From Gloeophyllum trabeum ATCC 11539 (lineage: Eukaryota > Basidiomycota > Agaricomycetes > Gloeophyllales > Gloeophyllaceae), in NCBI RefSeq assembly GCF_000344685.1, contig NW_006920418.1, positions 1,295,714 to 1,359,713 on the forward strand: DNA of 64,000 nt, written 5' to 3'. The translations under genes and the position numbers were made by a program. Positions 59,140 to 64,000 of this stretch are shown piece after piece. How positions within the stretch are numbered: the first letter of the stretch is position 1; each line of letters opens with the position of its first letter. The notes beneath the pieces were generated by a model. The model did not search any database, was not told the DNA's origin, and saw nothing but the letters and a program-made list of their open reading frames with translations.

Positions 59140-60582
59140 GGCGCATTACAAGAGACAGCTGTACGTCGTTGATGTCACGGAAAAAGTGTACATGCAACGG
59201 GCTGCTCACCGTCGAGCGTGTCGAGCTCGCTGTTGGAGAGTGTTTGGTTCTGTGTATCCCGCGGCGGATCTGCGAATGTCGGCACCACTTCTCAAGGCTC
59301 CGGCCACATTCTAGCCACACTGGCGTCTGGCAATAATTACAAGACGACAAACCGAAATCGACTCGAGGATTGACCCGGTGACCGGTCGGTGACTATTACT
59401 TCCCTGAAAGACAGAATCTCGAGGTTCCAATTCCAAGTATGACATATGTTACATCTTTATAGCCTGCTTATGCATACCCGGAGGGCATTGCCTCTGATAC
59501 AAATCCCCGTCTCCGGAATGTTAGCAAGTGGGTGTTTCGCAACTGCTGACGCCTGTTGGCAGCCGCACAGGCTGTCATCGATGTGCATACTTTGGGGCAT
59601 GCTTCATGTACGAATGCATAAGTATGTCGAATTCGAGGAGCCGGGCGTCCTGCTTCTCTCATTCCCGCCGCGCCCTGAACCGAGGTCTCATCACATCATT
59701 CCGACGATATGCACCGGTGAATGCTCGGTATATGTCAGAGCCGTGCGTTAGACGTCTGCTAGCTTCGGCGCCGCCCGTGATTCGCAACATGGGAAAGGGT
59801 ACAAGCAGCAACCAAGTAAAGCTCTTGATGTGAGTCCACATGTGCGATGAGTAGCAGCCATGCCAAAGGGACATGCGATGATTGGGTGTGTGGAATACAC
59901 AGACCTCCAGAAATGTACAAGCTGAATGGTGACCGTTCTGCTCGGTGTCATAGCCTGATGAATCCCGTGAGGCTCGTTCTGGGCCGAGAGACTCAGAGGA
60001 AGCCATCCTATGTTTGACCAGATCATAGCGATGCAGCTGACGCTGCGTGCCGGAGACGGCCCACTGCACACAGGATCGTAGAGCCGGACCAGGACATATA
60101 ATGCAGATGGGAACGTGCGCTTCCCCGATTGCGTATTTTGGAATGAATAAGCCGCTCGATAAAATCAGATGCTGCGTTTGGGGGATGGGCTGGACGGCAG
60201 TTGCCTGACGAGTTGACGCGCTCGGACCATGGCAGAAAATGGGCATGAATGGCTGCGGGAATAAACATGCCACGTCTCCCGGCCCTCGCCCGAGGAGGCG
60301 ACTGCGAAAGCAACGAATTCCAGTCAGATAATACACGACGAGTCGAGGGAAATGAACAATTCGTCCCTCGTTACTCGCAGTAGATAGATATGGATTGCAG
60401 TGGTGGCGGAGCGCCAACGGAGGGACGAGGTGGCTGAGCGCCAAACAAGCGTCAACATTGCTCCAGCCCCGGCCGTGGGCAAGACTCTTATTGCTGGGCA
60501 CCCGCGTTCTGTTCTCCTCCAACCACCACTTGACTTTGACCCCTCAACATCGTACACGACGGCGTTCGCACTCACACAAACC
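59140..60582. other. Divergent intergenic region with a long antisense frame
   Basis: It separates the MYST gene (-) and the LAMMER kinase (+). A minus-strand frame of 287 codons (59659-60522) is open but has no domain (see findings). The frame upstream of the kinase ATG is open from 60400 and may extend that protein by 61 residues. Confidence 0.45.
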
Positions 60583-62546
60583 ATGCAGACAGCGGTCCAT
60601 CTACCGCCTCCGTCGTTGCTTCCCATGTACCCGCGCTCATCCATCAATGGCCGAGGCAACACCACATCGACGGCGGTCCCAACGCCCCCCGTCGCTGTGG
60701 CCACACGCAAACGGAAGCGCGCTCGTCAATTCACTGTCAACTATAGCGAAGTCCAGGAGGTCGATAACGACGGCAGGCTACGGGACGTCATCGTTATTGA
60801 GGATACACCGCCCCCGCCTACCGCATCTCCTGCCACCACAACGCGAAGCAACGTGTATTCTGCGTCCTACCAGCCGCCCGTCCTCAATGCACCCATCAGG
60901 ACTAGGGCTCGAGCTGCCGCCGAGGCCCAGGGCAGTAGTAGTTCCTCAGTGGTCGTCCCCGCCTATAAGAAGAGGAAGCGGGATCCTGCAGATAACATCC
61001 CGACAGCTGTGAACAAACGGCCACCACCATCCGCGGCCCACAAGGCATGGCCAAATACAAATGGTGCTGTCGATGATGTGCGTCCTCTAATTCATGTTTC
61101 AGTTGGCGCCTGACTCGTTCTCATGCCACATCAGAAAACGCATGTCCCCTGTGACGATAAGGAGGGCCACTATATCATCGTCCCCGATGACCTTATCAAC
61201 AAGCGCTGTATGTTTCACTCGTGCTGCTTATTCGTGTATTTTGCATTTTAACGTCATCGATTCACAGATCGAACTGTCAGGCTCTTGGGTCAGGGCACTT
61301 TCGGCAAAGTCGTCGAGGCTGTCGACGAGTATGAGAACAAGAGAGTGGCCATAAAGATCATTCGTGCAATCCAGAAGTATCGTGATGCCAGCAAGATCGA
61401 AGTTCGCGTCCTGCAAAAGCTGAAGGAGCGCGATCCGGAGAACTTACAGTAAGATATTCCTCACTTTCCGCCGTCGATAGGTGCTGAGTAACCTGTAGCA
61501 AATGTATTCATCTCCTCCGATGGTTCGATCATCGGAACCATATTTGCATCGTCTCTGAGCTGTTCGGGATGTGCATCTACGATTTCTTGAAGGAGAACGA
61601 GTTTGCTCCCTTCCCGAGACAGCACATTCAGTCATTCGCCAAACAGCTCCTCGGCAGCGTGGCATGTAAGTCGCTCATGCATAGGAATGCTGGCCGTTGG
61701 CCGACGCTCATTTGCCGCCTTCCAGTTCTACATGACTTACATCTCATCCACACTGATTTAAAGCCGGAGAACATCCTGCTTGTCAAGAACGACTACACGA
61801 CAGTGCCTGTTCAAGTTGCTGGCAAGGTACGTTCCCCGCGCCAATATACAAATTCCTAGTTAACATAGGCCCAGCGGAACGCGCCACCTAAGCACAAGAG
61901 GATTCTGAATTCAACCGACATTCGTCTCATAGACTTCGGCTCGGCCACTTTCGAGGAAGAATACCACTCTACGGTCGTCTCAACGAGACATTATCGGGCT
62001 CCGGAGATCATCCTAGGTGAGTATTTTACCCAGTGCAAACCAGCAACATCCTGACATACGGTGGCAGGCCTGGGCTGGTCCTACCCTTGCGATGCTTTCT
62101 CACTGGGTTGCATCCTGGTCGAGTTCTATACAGGTGTTGCACTGTTCCAGACGCACGATAATCTGGAGCATCTGGCCATGATGGAGCAGGTTATGGGGAA
62201 AATGCCAGATCGATTCGCAAGGGCGGGTGCTCGGTCCAAGCCAGAATTCTTCAAGGACGGCGCGAAGCTAGATTGGCCCAAAGCGAAAGCATCCAGACAG
62301 AGCAAGAAAGATGTCCGAGCATGCAGAAGCCTTCAGGTACGTTGAATGGACTTTCTCAGGGCTGGTCTGGTAACAGTTGCTTAGTCTATAATTTCACAGG
62401 AAATCATACCTCCCACTGACACGCTCAACCGGCACTTCCTGGATCTCGTGCGGAAGTTGTTGACGTTCGACCCTGCTCAACGCATCAGTGTCCGGGAGGC
62501 TCTCAATCATCCTTATTTCTCTGTATCTGTTTCGAACGAACTGTAG
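60583..62546 (+). CDS. LAMMER (CLK/Kns1/Lkh1-type) dual-specificity kinase
   Basis: A multi-exon gene with the full kinase domain: glycine loop [21 protein letters not shown] with the catalytic Lys, [12 protein letters not shown] as catalytic loop, IDFGSAT in place of [21 protein letters not shown], and the family hallmark [11 protein letters not shown]. It ends with [24 protein letters not shown] kinases phosphorylate SR splicing factors and regulate stress responses and growth form in fungi. The N-terminal region is disordered and basic with a [22 protein letters not shown] segment and a probable nuclear signal [10 protein letters not shown] chose the ATG at 60583 for its ACC context; an in-frame ATG at 60400 would add 61 residues. 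Introns interrupt the kinase domain at about 61452, 61665 and 61827. Confidence 0.92.
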
Positions 62547-63149
62547 CCAATTATCGTCGGTTTTGCACCGCTGGTCTGGATCCCTCGTCAACCTGGATAT
62601 CCGCATTATACTGTAGCATTGCCTTGGTCGCTCGCTTTCGAAAATCTGTGTCTCTTGTCCATCCTGTTGTTCCTTGCATTTCTCATCCTTCTGGGAAAGT
62701 TCTGCCGCCATTCCTTCCAGCGCTACCACAATTCATCAATAATCCCCTCTCGCCCCACTTCAAGCCGTATCATAGGTCCCCTATCGCACAATGTTTTCTA
62801 TTCGTTGCTCTTGTTTATTATGGCTCAATTTTATGCATGTACGATCGAAGACCATAGAGGTACTGGTATTTATGCAATATGTGCAATATGGTGGGGGATT
62901 CGCCCTTCGATCCTCTAAAGACTTGCCACAGTCGTGCTCAGACTTTTTGCTGGAGGTCAAGGCTGTCTCAACTGCTGTGAGAAGGAGCCATCCGTTTATC
63001 CACCTGTCCGGATAGATGGTTTCTACGTGCAATAAGGACGTGTTATAACGCCGTTATAATGCAAAGCTATCACAGTGTACAGAGCAAGAATGCCACAGAT
63101 GGTATCATCAGATCCAGGTATAGTCATCGGATAGCTGATACGAGTCCGT
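62547..63149. other. Convergent intergenic region
   Basis: The LAMMER kinase and the aspartic protease genes converge here. No coding frame is recognised; the 3' untranslated regions and terminators of both must lie here. Confidence 0.5.
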
Positions 63150-64000
63150 TCATGCCAGCGACGCGAGCGATATCTCGTTACTGCCGACATCGGTGGAGAA
63201 GTACACGTTCTTCAGGAAGACGTCTCCGACCTGCACGAGTTGTCAGAATCCCGTCTACTACGAGAAGTGGTTGAACGAGTACTCACGAGCCACTCTTGGT
63301 CGCCTCCTACGGTGCCCCTCGTGATCGAGGAGTAGCAGTCACCGGTCAAGTTGGTGGAGGAGACGGGCAGGAAGGTCAGGTCCCGGGAGTCGATCTCGAA
63401 CTCCTTGCCACTAAAAGTGAGGGAGACTTTGGTGGTTGTAGTGCAAGGGATGATCCAATTGAACCCGTCGAAGCGGGAGACGGGCATCGCCTCGTGAAGC
63501 GCGTCGACATCCTGTTTATGCGATCAGACGTTGAACGCGGTTCATTGTAAGTAGACAGGGCTTACGAGGCCAGGGCCTACGATCAAGGTCTGAAGACATT
63601 ATCCTCAGCTACTTTAGAATTTGACACGACTAGGTGGTAAATAACTCACGGTGCCAGTGTCCAGGATAGCGGTCCTCCCAGACAAATTGACATCCTTGCC
63701 ATCAACCTTGAAGGAGTCGACGTTCGCCTCCCAGTATCCCTTGGGGCTGACGTTCTTCACGGTGACCTTGCTCGAAGCATCGAATTTGGCAGGGTCCATG
63801 CCGCCGAAGGTGATCTCTCCGTCATTGTTGCCATCGGCCAGACGGGCTAGCTTGTATGAAGTGACCGGTGCTTGGATGAGCCCAGCGCTGTGGAGAGCCT
63901 CGACGATGGTGGGGATCCCTTGGTTGGAGAGTTGCTACCACGATGGTCAGCACATGGCACTGAACAGCACAGCAAATACGTACCGAACCCCCCAGGCCCA
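63150..64000 (-). CDS. Pepsin-like aspartic protease, 5' part beyond the window
   Basis: The 3' portion of a peptidase A1 gene, with the stop codon at 63150-63152 and exons separated by short introns near 63245-63290, 63505-63650 and 63935-63985. The second catalytic motif is present as TAILDTGT. Before it are IPTIVEALHSAGLIQAPVTSYKL and GEITFGGMD, typical of the fold between the two lobes. After it come the conserved pieces FNWIIPCTTT, FEIDSRDLTFLPV, a Cys in GDCYSSI and the end VGDVFLKNVYFSTDVGSNEISLA. The signal peptide, propeptide and first DTG lie to the right of the window. Such enzymes are secreted or vacuolar; which applies cannot be told here. Confidence 0.88.

Overview
The window is nuclear DNA from a filamentous basidiomycete fungus, most likely an Agaricomycete. 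The evidence is dense short introns (mostly about 47-65 nt, with GTRNGY-like donors and CTRAY-like branch sites), closely packed genes on both strands, compact promoters, and a gene set typical of fungi. An AA14-type xylan-active lytic polysaccharide monooxygenase points towards a wood-decay lineage; that is an inference. No bacterial, viral, CRISPR, rRNA, tRNA or transposon signal was recognised.

Layout, left to right. 1-13.5 kb: a large Ser/Pro-rich protein (-), ERG28 (+, sterol synthesis scaffold), an F-box/LRR protein (+), and a vacuolar Ca2+/H+ exchanger (+). 13.8-20.4 kb: the peroxisomal beta-oxidation enzyme FOX2 (-), a small unrecognised protein (+), and a secreted single-pass membrane protein (-). 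21-27 kb: a B-type cyclin (+), then a divergent pair made of an FHA/G-patch protein (-) and an XLF/Nej1-type end-joining factor (+), the latter rebuilt here from eight exons. 29-33.4 kb: a classical SDR (+), a Mim1/TOM13 outer-membrane import factor (+), and an IAH1-type SGNH esterase (+). 33.6-43.5 kb: the AA14 oxygenase (-), a MARVEL-domain membrane protein (-), a helical-domain protein with a long disordered tail (+), a metallo-beta-lactamase-fold protein (-), and a MYND zinc-finger protein (-). 43.5-50 kb: a four-BRCT DPB11/Rad4/TopBP1 homologue (-) divergent from ARV1 (+, ER lipid homeostasis), then an acetoin-reductase-type SDR (-). 51-64 kb: a split RING-like protein (-) divergent from a GFA/CENP-V-domain protein (+), a PHD-MYST histone acetyltransferase (-) divergent from a LAMMER kinase (+), and the 3' part of a pepsin-like aspartic protease (-) cut by the window end.

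The genes do not form one pathway or secondary-metabolite cluster. They are mostly housekeeping genes in divergent or convergent arrangements. The recurrent theme is demanding gene structure: three GC-AG introns, several very small exons (8, 13, 20, 21 and 22 nt, and perhaps one of 3 nt), and genes that only become recognisable after splicing (XLF, ARV1, ERG28, GFA, MARVEL). Exon coordinates were obtained by hand from splice consensus, reading-frame continuity and remembered family patterns. Stretches without a gene of 0.3 to 2.1 kb are listed separately.
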